Of a stretch of DNA of 35,843 nucleotides, positions 15,989 to 23,644 are shown one piece after another; position 1 is the first letter of the stretch, and every line of letters starts with the position of its first letter. The translations under genes were made by a program, and so were the position numbers. The stretch comes from Opitutaceae bacterium (GTDB taxonomy: Bacteria > Verrucomicrobiota > Verrucomicrobiia > Opitutales > Opitutaceae): contig JAIXVP010000414.1 of assembly GCA_027482905.1 (NCBI GenBank), positions 1 to 35,843 on the forward strand, written 5' to 3'. The notes under the pieces were generated by a model. The model had not been told where the DNA came from and ran no database searches. It worked only from the letters and a program-made list of their open reading frames with translations.

Positions 15989-18067
15989 ATGCGGCTCGGC
16001 GATCTCGAAGGCCTGCAAACGCTAATGCTGCCGGACGCCTGGCAGCGCGACGCCGTGCACGCCCTCCAGGCCGGCCGCGACGTGGTGGTCGACGCCCCCA
16101 CCGGCGCAGGCAAGACCCACGTGTTCGAGCGCTTCGTCGAGCAGGGCAACTTCGCCCGCCGCGCGGTGTTCACCGTCCCCACCCGCGCCCTCGCCAACGA
16201 CAAATACGCCGAGTGGCTGGCCCGCGGCTGGCGCGTGGGCATCACCACCGGCGACCTCTCCGTCTCGCCCCACGCGCCCGTGGTCGTCGCCACCCTCGAG
16301 GCCGCGCAAGGCACCCTGCTCCGCGCCGCCGGCGCCCCGCCCGACCTGCTGGTGATCGACGAATACCAGTGGCTCGGCGACCCCGCCCGGGGCAACCACT
16401 ACGAGGGCGTGATCGCCACCCTGTCCGCCTCGGTGCAGCTGCTATTCCTCTCCGGTTCGGTGGCCAATCCCGAGGACGTCGCCGCCTGGCTGACCCGCCT
16501 CGGCCGCGACGTCGAGGTGGTGCGCACCGCCACGCGCCCGGTGCCATTGGAGGAGGTCGAGGTGGACGACCTCGCCCGGGGCTTCCCGCGCGAGATCGAG
16601 GGCTTCTGGACGCGGCGCGTGGCCGGTGCGCTGCGCGAGGGCCTGGGCCCGGTGCTGGTGTTCGCCCCGCACCGGACCGACGCCGAGCGCCTGGCGCGGG
16701 AATTCGCCCGCGAACTGCCGCTCGGCGACCCGCTGCCGCTCACCCCCGAGCAGGAGTCGATGGCCGGGCCCGTGCTGGCCAAGCTCCTCCAGCGCCGCGT
16801 CGCCTACCACCACAGCGGCCTGGGCTACGTGCAACGCGCGGGCCTGGTCGAGCCGCTGGCCAAGGCCGGACAACTCCGCGTGGTCGTGGCCACGCTCGGG
16901 CTGGCGGCGGGCATCAATTTTTCCCTTCGCTCCGTCATGCTCACCGCCGCCGCCTACCGGGTCGGCGCGTTGGAACGCGACATCGCCCCGCACGAACTGC
17001 TCCAGATGATCGGCCGCGCCGGCCGCCGCGGCCTCGACGAAACCGGCTACGTGCTCGTTTCGGGCCGCACTCCTCGCCTGCGACGCGCCGCCCCGCTGCG
17101 CCTGAAACGCGCCGCGCCCCTGCCCTGGGCCGCCCTGCTGCGCGGCCTGCCACCCGGCGAATCAGCCCTCGCCCTGGCGCGCGGCGCCGCCGGCCGGCTG
17201 TTCACGGCGGAACCCTTTCCCATGGGCGCCGAGGTCACCGCCGCGCTCGATCCGGCCGCGCTGCCTTGTCGCCAACTCACGGATACGGGCCGCGCCCGCC
17301 TGGTCCGCCGCCGCCGCGAGCCCTTCGCCGGCTGCGCCGACTGCGCCCTGCGCCCGGACTGCCTCGCCCTGTCGCCCGAACCGACCCCGCTCTGGCGCTG
17401 GCAGCGCGTCGGGCTGCTCGACAAACACCTGCTCCTCACCGCGCGCGGCGCGATCGCGTCGATCTTCCTCGGCCCGGAGGGGCTGGCCCTCGCCGCCGGC
17501 TTGGAGGATCGCCGCTACCCGGTCGAGGCGCTCCTGCATGACTGTGCGAATCTCTTCGCGGGCGACCGCTTCGCCGGCACGAACCCCCGCCGCCTTGGCC
17601 GCCTCGTGCAGGTCTGCGAAAAAACCTACCGCCGCGAAAACGCCGAGGGCTACCTCGAGGAGGGCCTGCCGCCCGGCTACGGCCACGGCGCGAGCGACAT
17701 CGTCCGCGCCGTCGCGGAGGGCACCGCCAGCCGGGGTGCGCTGGCCCACGGCCTCGCGGCCGAATTCGCCCAGGCGGGGCGCGGCGACATCGACCGCCTG
17801 CTGACCGAGTGGCGGGGCTTCCTGCGCGGGCTCGCCGCCGCCGGCCCGCTCGCGTCCGGCCTGCCCTTCGCCACCGAGCCGCTGCGGGCGCGCTGGGACG
17901 AGGCCCGCGCCGTCGCCGCCCGCCTGCTGGGCGACGCCCGTGCCGCCGAGCTCCCCGCGCTGCCGCCGCTCACTCCGGAGCAACGCCGCCCGGTGCAACA
18001 CCGGCTGGGTCGAATCATCGCCGGCCGCGCATCGGGCTCGCCATCCCCCCGGCCGGCGCGAGCCTGA
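15989..18067 (+). CDS. Ski2-like superfamily 2 helicase with a four-cysteine motif
   Basis: A 692-residue ATP-dependent helicase. Motif I is APTGAGKT (about 36-43), motif Ia VPTRALANDK, motif II IDEYQWLGDPARGNHYE, motif III SGSVANPEDVAAWL, motif V VVVATLGLAAGINFSLRS and motif VI QMIGRAGRRGLDETG. The D-x-x-R-G-x-x-x-E signature after motif II and the motif VI sequence place it with Ski2-like helicases (Hel308, HelY, Ski2/Mtr4). The usual DExH is DEYQ. Between the RecA core and the C-terminal helical part there are four cysteines, Cys427, Cys449, Cys452 and Cys458. They form C-x21-C-x2-C-x5-C, the same spacing as the Fe-S motif of Cas4 and AddB. No nuclease motif is visible. The TPR gene begins 9 bases after the stop. 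Substrate (RNA or DNA) is unknown. Confidence 0.88.
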   Translation: MRLGDLEGLQTLMLPDAWQRDAVHALQAGRDVVVDAPTGAGKTHVFERFVEQGNFARRAVFTVPTRALANDKYAEWLARGWRVGITTGDLSVSPHAPVVVATLEAAQGTLLRAAGAPPDLLVIDEYQWLGDPARGNHYEGVIATLSASVQLLFLSGSVANPEDVAAWLTRLGRDVEVVRTATRPVPLEEVEVDDLARGFPREIEGFWTRRVAGALREGLGPVLVFAPHRTDAERLAREFARELPLGDPLPLTPEQESMAGPVLAKLLQRRVAYHHSGLGYVQRAGLVEPLAKAGQLRVVVATLGLAAGINFSLRSVMLTAAAYRVGALERDIAPHELLQMIGRAGRRGLDETGYVLVSGRTPRLRRAAPLRLKRAAPLPWAALLRGLPPGESALALARGAAGRLFTAEPFPMGAEVTAALDPAALPCRQLTDTGRARLVRRRREPFAGCADCALRPDCLALSPEPTPLWRWQRVGLLDKHLLLTARGAIASIFLGPEGLALAAGLEDRRYPVEALLHDCANLFAGDRFAGTNPRRLGRLVQVCEKTYRRENAEGYLEEGLPPGYGHGASDIVRAVAEGTASRGALAHGLAAEFAQAGRGDIDRLLTEWRGFLRGLAAAGPLASGLPFATEPLRARWDEARAVAARLLGDARAAELPALPPLTPEQRRPVQHRLGRIIAGRASGSPSPRPARA

Positions 18068-18076
18068 GGCGACCGC

Positions 18077-19876
18077 ATGGCGATGCCTCCTTCCTCGAAC
18101 GAATCCCCCGACTCCGCGTCCCGCCCGACCTGGGGCCGGCGCCTTGCCGCCTGGCGCGCGATGCCGCCCCGGGAATTGTGGTGGGAACTGCCCGACGCCT
18201 GGGACGACCACCGCCGCCTGCGCCGCGTCGTCTACGGCATCGCCCTCGGGGCGGCCCTGATCGGGATCGCCAGCGTCTGGGTTTACCCGTGGTGGCGCGA
18301 ACGCTCGACGGTGCGGATCGCCCGCGAATGGCTGGAGACCGGCCGGCTCGACTACGCCGCCGCCGAGGTGCGCCGCGCGCTAATCTCCCATCCGACGCTG
18401 CCCGAGGTGTGGCGCCTCGCGGCCGAGCTGGAGCGCCGCGCCGGCCGACACGACCTCGCGGCGGATCGCTCCGCACGCGCGTCCGACCTCGCGCCCGGCG
18501 ACGCCGCCGTCGCGCTGGAGTGGGCCACCGACGCGCTCCGCGCCGACCGGCCCGAATTCGCGCGCCGGGCGATCGCGCGCCTGACGCCCGAGACCCGCGA
18601 CGCCTCCGCCCCGGCCCAGCGTCTGCTCGGCGAACTGGCGCGCCGTGCGGGCGACCGGGACGGCGCGCTTTCCCGCTACGCCACCGCCCGGCGCATCGCC
18701 GGCCCCGGCCCGCTCGACGAAGTCCCCATCGGCCGCCTGCTCCTGCTCTCGACCGACGCGGCCGAAAAGAACCGCGGCCGCGAATTGTTGGCCAAGTTCG
18801 CCGCCGATCCCGAATGGGGCGCGATCGCGCTGCGCGCCCTGCTCGGCGACGCCCTCGCGAACGGCACCCCGGCCGAGCGCCTGCGGCTGGCCGACGCCCT
18901 ACGCGAACACCCGCGCTGCGCGATCGAAGACATGCCGGTCTGCCTCCGCCAACTCGCCGCCGGCGACCCGGAACGCTTCGCGGAGGTGTTGACCAAGCTC
19001 GAGCAGACCCGCGCGCGCGACGCCGACCGGGCCCTGGGATTGGTCGGCTGGTTGAACCAGATCGACCGGCCGCGCGACGCCCTGCGCTGGCTGGCCACCC
19101 TGGAGCCCGCGGTGGCCGCCTCGCCCGCCTTGAGGGTCGCGTGGGCGGAATCGTTTCGCCTCGAAGGGGACTGGTCCGGCCTCACCGCGCACACCGAATT
19201 CGGCGACTGGGGCGAGGAATACGAATTCCTCCGCCAGGCCTACGCGGTCGAGGCCGCCCGCCGGCGCGGCGACGAGACGCGGCGGGCGCAGCTATGGCAG
19301 TTCCTTCGGGCCAAACTCGCCACCAACGGCGTCCACGCCTACTACGCCGCCGGCGCGCTCTACCTTTGGGGCATGACCGGCGAGGCGGTCGCCCTGGCCG
19401 AGGGCGCGAGCACCGATCCAAGGGTAGCCGTGCCCGCGCTCGGCTTCCTGGCGCGGCATTACCAGACGCAGCGCGACGCGCTCGGCCAATACCGAGTCTT
19501 CCGGCGCCTGCACGCGCTCCGTCCGGACGACGCCGAGATCGCCAACAACCTCGCCTACTTCGCGGCCCTGACCGGCGAGAACTCCGGTCTGGCCGAAAGC
19601 CTGGCTCGCAAAAATCTCGCGGCCCGGCCGGGCGACGAAAAACGCGTGGCCACCTACGCCTTCGTGCTGGCCCTGCAGGGCCGGTCGGCGGAGGCGCTCA
19701 CGCTGATCGAGCCGCTCCGCGCCCAGCTGGCCAACGACCCCGGCCTGGCCCTCGCCTACGGCCTGGCGCTGGCCCGCGAGCGGCGGAGGACGGAGGCGCG
19801 CGTCGTGCTCGCGCCCCTGCTGGACCGCGCCCAGACGGAGCGCGAGGCGGAGCTCATTCGCGCCGTGTTGGAGTAG
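18077..19876 (+). CDS. membrane-anchored tetratricopeptide-repeat protein
   Basis: A 599-residue protein with one transmembrane segment at about 51-70 after a cytoplasmic, Arg/Trp-rich tail. The remaining 530 residues are alpha-helical repeats with TPR-like patterns, for example WLETGRLDYAAAEVRRALISHP, LERRAGRHDLAADRSARASDLAPGD, and near the end DDAEIANNLAYFAAL and ALQGRSAEALTLIEPL. The repeat domain probably faces the periplasm, judging from the positive charges before the membrane segment. TPR domains scaffold protein complexes. It starts 9 bases after the helicase stop, suggesting translational linkage, although a functional link is not obvious. A second ATG two codons downstream (18083) is an alternative start. 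Its 3' end overlaps the convergent PEP-CTERM gene by 23 bases. I do not recognise a specific family. Confidence 0.8.
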   Translation: MAMPPSSNESPDSASRPTWGRRLAAWRAMPPRELWWELPDAWDDHRRLRRVVYGIALGAALIGIASVWVYPWWRERSTVRIAREWLETGRLDYAAAEVRRALISHPTLPEVWRLAAELERRAGRHDLAADRSARASDLAPGDAAVALEWATDALRADRPEFARRAIARLTPETRDASAPAQRLLGELARRAGDRDGALSRYATARRIAGPGPLDEVPIGRLLLLSTDAAEKNRGRELLAKFAADPEWGAIALRALLGDALANGTPAERLRLADALREHPRCAIEDMPVCLRQLAAGDPERFAEVLTKLEQTRARDADRALGLVGWLNQIDRPRDALRWLATLEPAVAASPALRVAWAESFRLEGDWSGLTAHTEFGDWGEEYEFLRQAYAVEAARRRGDETRRAQLWQFLRAKLATNGVHAYYAAGALYLWGMTGEAVALAEGASTDPRVAVPALGFLARHYQTQRDALGQYRVFRRLHALRPDDAEIANNLAYFAALTGENSGLAESLARKNLAARPGDEKRVATYAFVLALQGRSAEALTLIEPLRAQLANDPGLALAYGLALARERRRTEARVVLAPLLDRAQTEREAELIRAVLE

Positions 19877-20786
19877 ACACGGCCGAAGCGGCCGCCGCGC
19901 GGCGCCGACGCCGCCAGGTCAGCAGGCCGGCGAAAAGACCCACCGCGCCGAACGAGGCGAGGGTGCCGGGCTCGGGCACGGGACGGCCGTCGATGGTCGC
20001 AAGCGCGCCGACCTGATACATCAGAAAACCGCTCGGGTTGATCGCGGTCGCGGTGCTGGTTCCAGTGACGCTGTTGGTGTTGTCCACCACCACCACGAGG
20101 CGATTTGTCCCCACCACGAACACCGAATTGCCCGAGGTGCCGGTGCCGTTGGTGCCGTTCTGCAAGGTGGCCGAAGTGGTGTTGGTCCAGGCGCTCAGAC
20201 GGGTGAAGGCCGGGGTCTGGCCGGCGGCGATGCTGCCGTTGGCGTTCAGGGTCGGGTTGACGTAGATGCTGTATTGGTCGTCGGCCGCGATGGTCAGGTC
20301 GATCACGATGGCGTTGGTGATCGTGCCCGAACCGGTGCCGGAGACGTTGAATCCGAGGGTGTAGATGTATTGGGCGCGATTTGTCCCGGTGGTGCCGTTG
20401 CCCGGGAGCAACACGCCTCCGACATTGCTGGTTCCCGACGGGTTTTGCGCGCCCGGGGTGGTGATCCATTGGGCCGTGGCGGTGTTCTGCACCCACGCGT
20501 AGTCGATGTAGTTGGTCGCCGCGCTGCTGTTCGCGGTGCTGCTGACCACATAAGCCGCACCTTGGTAGGTCGCGTTGCCGGATACGCCGTTGGCCCGGGC
20601 ATAGGTGACGCTCCAATGGGGATCGGTGGCGCCGCCGGCCAGCAAGGAGCCGGCGTTATTGATACCGGTGTAGTAAAGGCCGTTGATATCCGTGGCCAGG
20701 CCGGCGCACGAGACTTGCGCCCATCCAAAACCGACCACCGCCATGGCGAGGCGGAGCCAAATCGGAATCAAGGAGCGAACATCCAT
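19854..20786 (-). CDS. PEP-CTERM sorting domain surface protein
   Basis: A 310-residue exported protein. A signal peptide (about 1-28, ending near VSCAG) is followed by a Thr/Asn/Ser/Gly-rich beta-type region. The C-terminus has the PEP-CTERM signal: VPEPGT at 270, a hydrophobic helix (FGAVGLFAGLLTW) and an Arg cluster. In known systems an exosortase recognises this signal and attaches or releases the protein at the cell surface, often with extracellular polysaccharide. No exosortase gene is in the window. After the Arg cluster a further 14 residues continue (ending TPTRRE), longer than usual; this part lies over the 3' end of the TPR gene. Base composition is visibly less GC-rich than its neighbours. 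The body matches no family I recognise. The start is supported by AGGAAGG 12 bases upstream. Confidence 0.85.
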   Translation of the reverse strand: MDVRSLIPIWLRLAMAVVGFGWAQVSCAGLATDINGLYYTGINNAGSLLAGGATDPHWSVTYARANGVSGNATYQGAAYVVSSTANSSAATNYIDYAWVQNTATAQWITTPGAQNPSGTSNVGGVLLPGNGTTGTNRAQYIYTLGFNVSGTGSGTITNAIVIDLTIAADDQYSIYVNPTLNANGSIAAGQTPAFTRLSAWTNTTSATLQNGTNGTGTSGNSVFVVGTNRLVVVVDNTNSVTGTSTATAINPSGFLMYQVGALATIDGRPVPEPGTLASFGAVGLFAGLLTWRRRRRAAAASAVSTPTRRE

Positions 20787-20798
20787 GCCTCATTTGAA

Positions 20799-20805
20799 CC
20801 TTCCT
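20799..20805 (-). promoter_or_regulatory. Shine-Dalgarno-like site of the PEP-CTERM gene
   Basis: AGGAAGG on the minus strand, 12 bases before the ATG at 20786. It is one of very few recognisable ribosome-binding sites in the window, where most starts lack one. It supports this start over an out-of-frame ATG between the two. Confidence 0.5.
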
Positions 20806-20929
20806 AATCTCATAACACAAAGCGGGATGCTACGCACCGCAAGGACACCTAGGGACGATTCGGGTGCCGGGCCGGGCTTTAATCGCAAATACATTCACAA
20901 ACCACGTAATCCCTGTTCCTGATTGCGAA

Positions 20930-22087
20930 ATGGCCCCAATCACGGACTCCCCTCGCGTGCTACTTGTCTACCGTCGCCACGCCAGTTCGTTCGTCTACTA
21001 CCCCGCCCTGCTGGCACGGGCTGGTCTGGCCGTCGATATCTTGACCGCGCCGAACCATCCGGCGCGCCACTCGCGGCACGTGCGGGAGCGGTTCACCGCC
21101 GCGGATTCCGATGTGGCCTTCCAAGATGCGCTCGCGGAACGCCTCGCGGCCGAAGTTTACGCGGAGGTGCTTTTCATCGACGAACCGGCCCGCCGGCTCG
21201 CCTATGGTCTGCCCGCCGACCCGGCGCGCGACGCCCGGCTCCCGATTCCGCGCACCAACCCGCTGTCCGAGGTCGTCGAGGACAAAATCCTTTTCCAAGC
21301 CTGGTGCGAACAACACGGGCTGCCCGTCCCCCGGGTCCGACTGCCGGTCGACGCCGAGGCCGCCGTGCGCGCCGCCGCCGCCCTGGGCTACCCCGTGGTG
21401 CTGAAGGGGGCCGCCGGCGCGGGCGGCCAGGCCGTGCGCATCTGCGCGGACGAAAACGCCGTGCGGGAAGGCTTCGCCCCGCTCGCCATTCTCGGCGGGC
21501 GCGTGATGGCGCAGGAGTTCGTCGCCGGACCGGTCGGCTCCGTCACCTTTGCCGCCCGGCGCGGGCGCGTCGGCGCCTGGGACGCCGGAGAAAAACTCCT
21601 CGCCCTCAAGGACGGCCTCGGACCTTCCGTCGTTCGTCGCACCCGGGCGGACCCGGAGCTGGGCCGGCTCGCCCTCGCGGTGGCCGCCGCCGGGGAGGTC
21701 AGCGGCATCACGGGGTTCGACTGGATGGAGACCGCGCCGGGGCGTTTTGTGATCATCGACCCCCATTTCGGCCGGTGCACGCCGCCCGCGGTCATCGGCG
21801 CCAGTTCGGGCGTGGAGTTCGGGGACGCGCTGCGCCGGCTGATCGACGGCGACCATCGGGTCGTTTCACCGAGCTGCGGCGGCAAACGCGTCGCGCTGTT
21901 TCCCCAGATCATCGAAGTCGTTTTCCAGGGCCGGCTTTTCGGCCTGCTCCGGGCCGCGCCCCCCTTCGCGAGAGGGGTGCGCTATTTTTTCGGTCCGGCC
22001 GACGAGTGGCGGCTGACGGTGCGCCTCGCCGCCCACTACCTCGCGGCCGGCTGCCGTGTGCTCGCCGGACGCCTGCGCCGACGCTGA
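20930..22087 (+). CDS. ATP-grasp domain protein
   Basis: A 385-residue protein starting at ATG 20930, chosen because residues upstream have no homology. Residues 10-110 form an alpha/beta pre-ATP-grasp domain (VLLVYRRHASSFVYYPALL). The ATP-grasp part follows: SEVVEDKILFQAWCEQHGLPVPRV, then the nucleotide-binding strand and Gly-rich loop LGYPVVLKGAAGAGGQAV with Lys159, and MAQEFVAGPVGSV. ATP-grasp ligases join a carboxylate, through an acyl phosphate, to an amine or thiol. The magnesium-binding motif, normally E-x-N-x-R, appears as DPHFGR (277-282), with Asp for Glu and His for Asn. The last 90 residues include a segment (FQGRLFGLLRAAPPFARGV) that may be membrane-associated. It precedes a small membrane protein and the DUF1365/CFA pair on the same strand. 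The substrate is unknown. Confidence 0.8.
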   Translation: MAPITDSPRVLLVYRRHASSFVYYPALLARAGLAVDILTAPNHPARHSRHVRERFTAADSDVAFQDALAERLAAEVYAEVLFIDEPARRLAYGLPADPARDARLPIPRTNPLSEVVEDKILFQAWCEQHGLPVPRVRLPVDAEAAVRAAAALGYPVVLKGAAGAGGQAVRICADENAVREGFAPLAILGGRVMAQEFVAGPVGSVTFAARRGRVGAWDAGEKLLALKDGLGPSVVRRTRADPELGRLALAVAAAGEVSGITGFDWMETAPGRFVIIDPHFGRCTPPAVIGASSGVEFGDALRRLIDGDHRVVSPSCGGKRVALFPQIIEVVFQGRLFGLLRAAPPFARGVRYFFGPADEWRLTVRLAAHYLAAGCRVLAGRLRRR

Positions 22088-22149
22088 GCGCCGCGACCCC
22101 GCGATTGCCCTTCGCCAAAACCCGGCCAAGGTCGCACCCACCCGCCACC

Positions 22150-22626
22150 ATGAACACCTTTTCCGACGAACCCATCCTGGTGAAACCCACCGCGCGCGGC
22201 GCTTGGAAACGCTGGGTCGCCATCGCCATCGCCCTGATCGTGACCGGCTCCGTCCTCTACATTCCCTTCGACAAGGCCCGCATGGAGGAGCTCGCCCATG
22301 ACGCCAAGCGCGGCTCCCACCAAGGCGCGCTCTATGAGATCTCCGTGGACGGCGCGCCCCACACCCTTGAGCTAACCTGGATGAAAGGCGGTTTCGCCCC
22401 CGTGCTCGACCCCGCCCCCGCCGATGGCGTCACCCTGCGGCTCAAAGCCACCCCCGGTTCCGAGGACCTCCGCTGGAACCCCGAGACCAAGTGCTTCGGC
22501 CCGACCAACTTCAAGGTGGACCCCTACGCCCACTACAAACTCAAGCTCCGCCTCGAAAAAGAAGGCCGCATCCTTTGGCGGGACACCCTCTGGGCACTCG
22601 GCGTGCACGACTCGCACGGACACTGA
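22150..22626 (+). CDS. small membrane-anchored protein of unknown function
   Basis: A 158-residue protein starting at ATG 22150 (context CCACC-ATG, no Shine-Dalgarno). A single transmembrane segment (WVAIAIALIVTGSVLYIPF, about 22-40) follows a short polar N-terminus. The remaining 118 residues look like a periplasmic beta-rich domain with LYEISVDGAPHTLELTWMKG, a conserved-looking TKCFGPTNFKVDPYAHYKLKL and a His-rich end (GVHDSHGH). Only one Cys is present. I do not recognise a family. It lies 62 bases after the ATP-grasp gene and 97 bases before the DUF1365 gene, all on one strand, so it may belong to the same transcript. Confidence 0.7.
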   Translation: MNTFSDEPILVKPTARGAWKRWVAIAIALIVTGSVLYIPFDKARMEELAHDAKRGSHQGALYEISVDGAPHTLELTWMKGGFAPVLDPAPADGVTLRLKATPGSEDLRWNPETKCFGPTNFKVDPYAHYKLKLRLEKEGRILWRDTLWALGVHDSHGH

Positions 22627-22723
22627 ACGGCGAAGGCCGCCTTATCGCGTATTTTACCACCGATTGATCCGGCCCATTCGACCTCCACGCTGTCCGAGCC
22701 CGTTGCCGTCGTCCCGCCCGCGC

Positions 22724-23644
22724 ATGTTTTCCCGCCTTTACGAGTGCCATGTCGTCCACGCCCGCCTGCATCCGCGGGCGCACCGCTTCGCATATCGGCT
22801 GTTTTTCCTCGCCCTCGATCTCGATGAACTACCCGCGCTGAGCGCCCGCCTGCGCCTCCTGCGTATCGACCGCCCCGGCCTGCTTTCATTTCGCCAGTCC
22901 GACTACCTGCCGACCCACGACCCCCTGCACAACCCGTCCGCACCCCAGGTCCCACCGTCCGCGCCCGCCGCCGCGACACCGCTCGCCCCGCTCAAAACCC
23001 GCGTGCTCGCCCGCCTCGCCGCCGACGGCCTCGAGCCCGGCCCCGGCGCCCGCGTGCTCCTGCTCACCCTGCCACGCGTGCTCGGCTACCAATTCAACCC
23101 CGTCTCGTTCTACTTCGTCTCGACCGCCGACGGCCGCGCCTTCGCCGCCATCGCCGAGGTCACCAACACTTTCCGCGAAACCAAACCCTACGTGCTCGGC
23201 CCCGCCACCTTGGAAAACACCGCCGCCGGCGGACCGGTTTTCCACCGGCGCGTGACCAAACACTTCTACGTCTCGCCCTTCGCCGACGTCGACCTGGCGT
23301 TCGACTTTCGCCTGCGCCCGCCCGGCGAACGCCTGGTTTTCCAGATCGACGACTACGCCGGCGAACGCCGCGACCTGCTCAGCACCGTCACGGGCCTGGG
23401 TCCGCCCCGCCCCCTACGGGACCGCACCCTGGCGTGGTTCTCGCTCAAATACCCGCTTGTCACCCTCAAGGTCATCGCCGCGATTCACTGGGAGGCGCTT
23501 CGCCTTTATCTAAAACGTGTGCCTTGGTTCCCCAAGGCCGCCCGCGCCGCGGACCAACGCGACCTTTATCACCCGCACGCCTCCCTCACCCACCCGCCCG
23601 CCGGTCCCGCCACGCCCGCCCAACCCGCCCCCTCCGCGCCATGA
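22724..23644 (+). CDS. DUF1365 domain protein
   Basis: A 306-residue protein starting at ATG 22724 (MFSRLYECHVVHARLHPRAHRF). DUF1365 features are present throughout: YRLFFLALDLDELP, LSFRQSDYLPTHD, RVLGYQFNPVSFYF, EVTNTFRETKPYVL, and RVTKHFYVSPFADVDLAFDF. Its stop overlaps the start of the cyclopropane-fatty-acid synthase gene by four bases (ATGA), so the two are translationally coupled. The biochemical role of DUF1365 is not settled. Its steady association with CFA-type methyltransferases and COG2907 flavoproteins points to acyl-chain modification of membrane lipids. An Ala/Pro-rich insert (about 67-88) and a Pro-rich C-terminal tail are low-complexity additions. Confidence 0.9.
   Translation: MFSRLYECHVVHARLHPRAHRFAYRLFFLALDLDELPALSARLRLLRIDRPGLLSFRQSDYLPTHDPLHNPSAPQVPPSAPAAATPLAPLKTRVLARLAADGLEPGPGARVLLLTLPRVLGYQFNPVSFYFVSTADGRAFAAIAEVTNTFRETKPYVLGPATLENTAAGGPVFHRRVTKHFYVSPFADVDLAFDFRLRPPGERLVFQIDDYAGERRDLLSTVTGLGPPRPLRDRTLAWFSLKYPLVTLKVIAAIHWEALRLYLKRVPWFPKAARAADQRDLYHPHASLTHPPAGPATPAQPAPSAP

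Noticed and set aside
14468-16018. Long antisense open frame (over 500 codons) across the desaturase start and the transporter
   Set aside because: Its translation is Gly/Glu/Arg-rich low-complexity sequence typical of the reverse frame of a GC-rich gene, and it overlaps the well-supported UMF1 transporter gene.
23434-23640. Extension of the CFA synthase frame upstream of 23641
   Set aside because: It overlaps the DUF1365 gene, and the ATGA overlap at 23641 gives a natural coupled start with normal family length.
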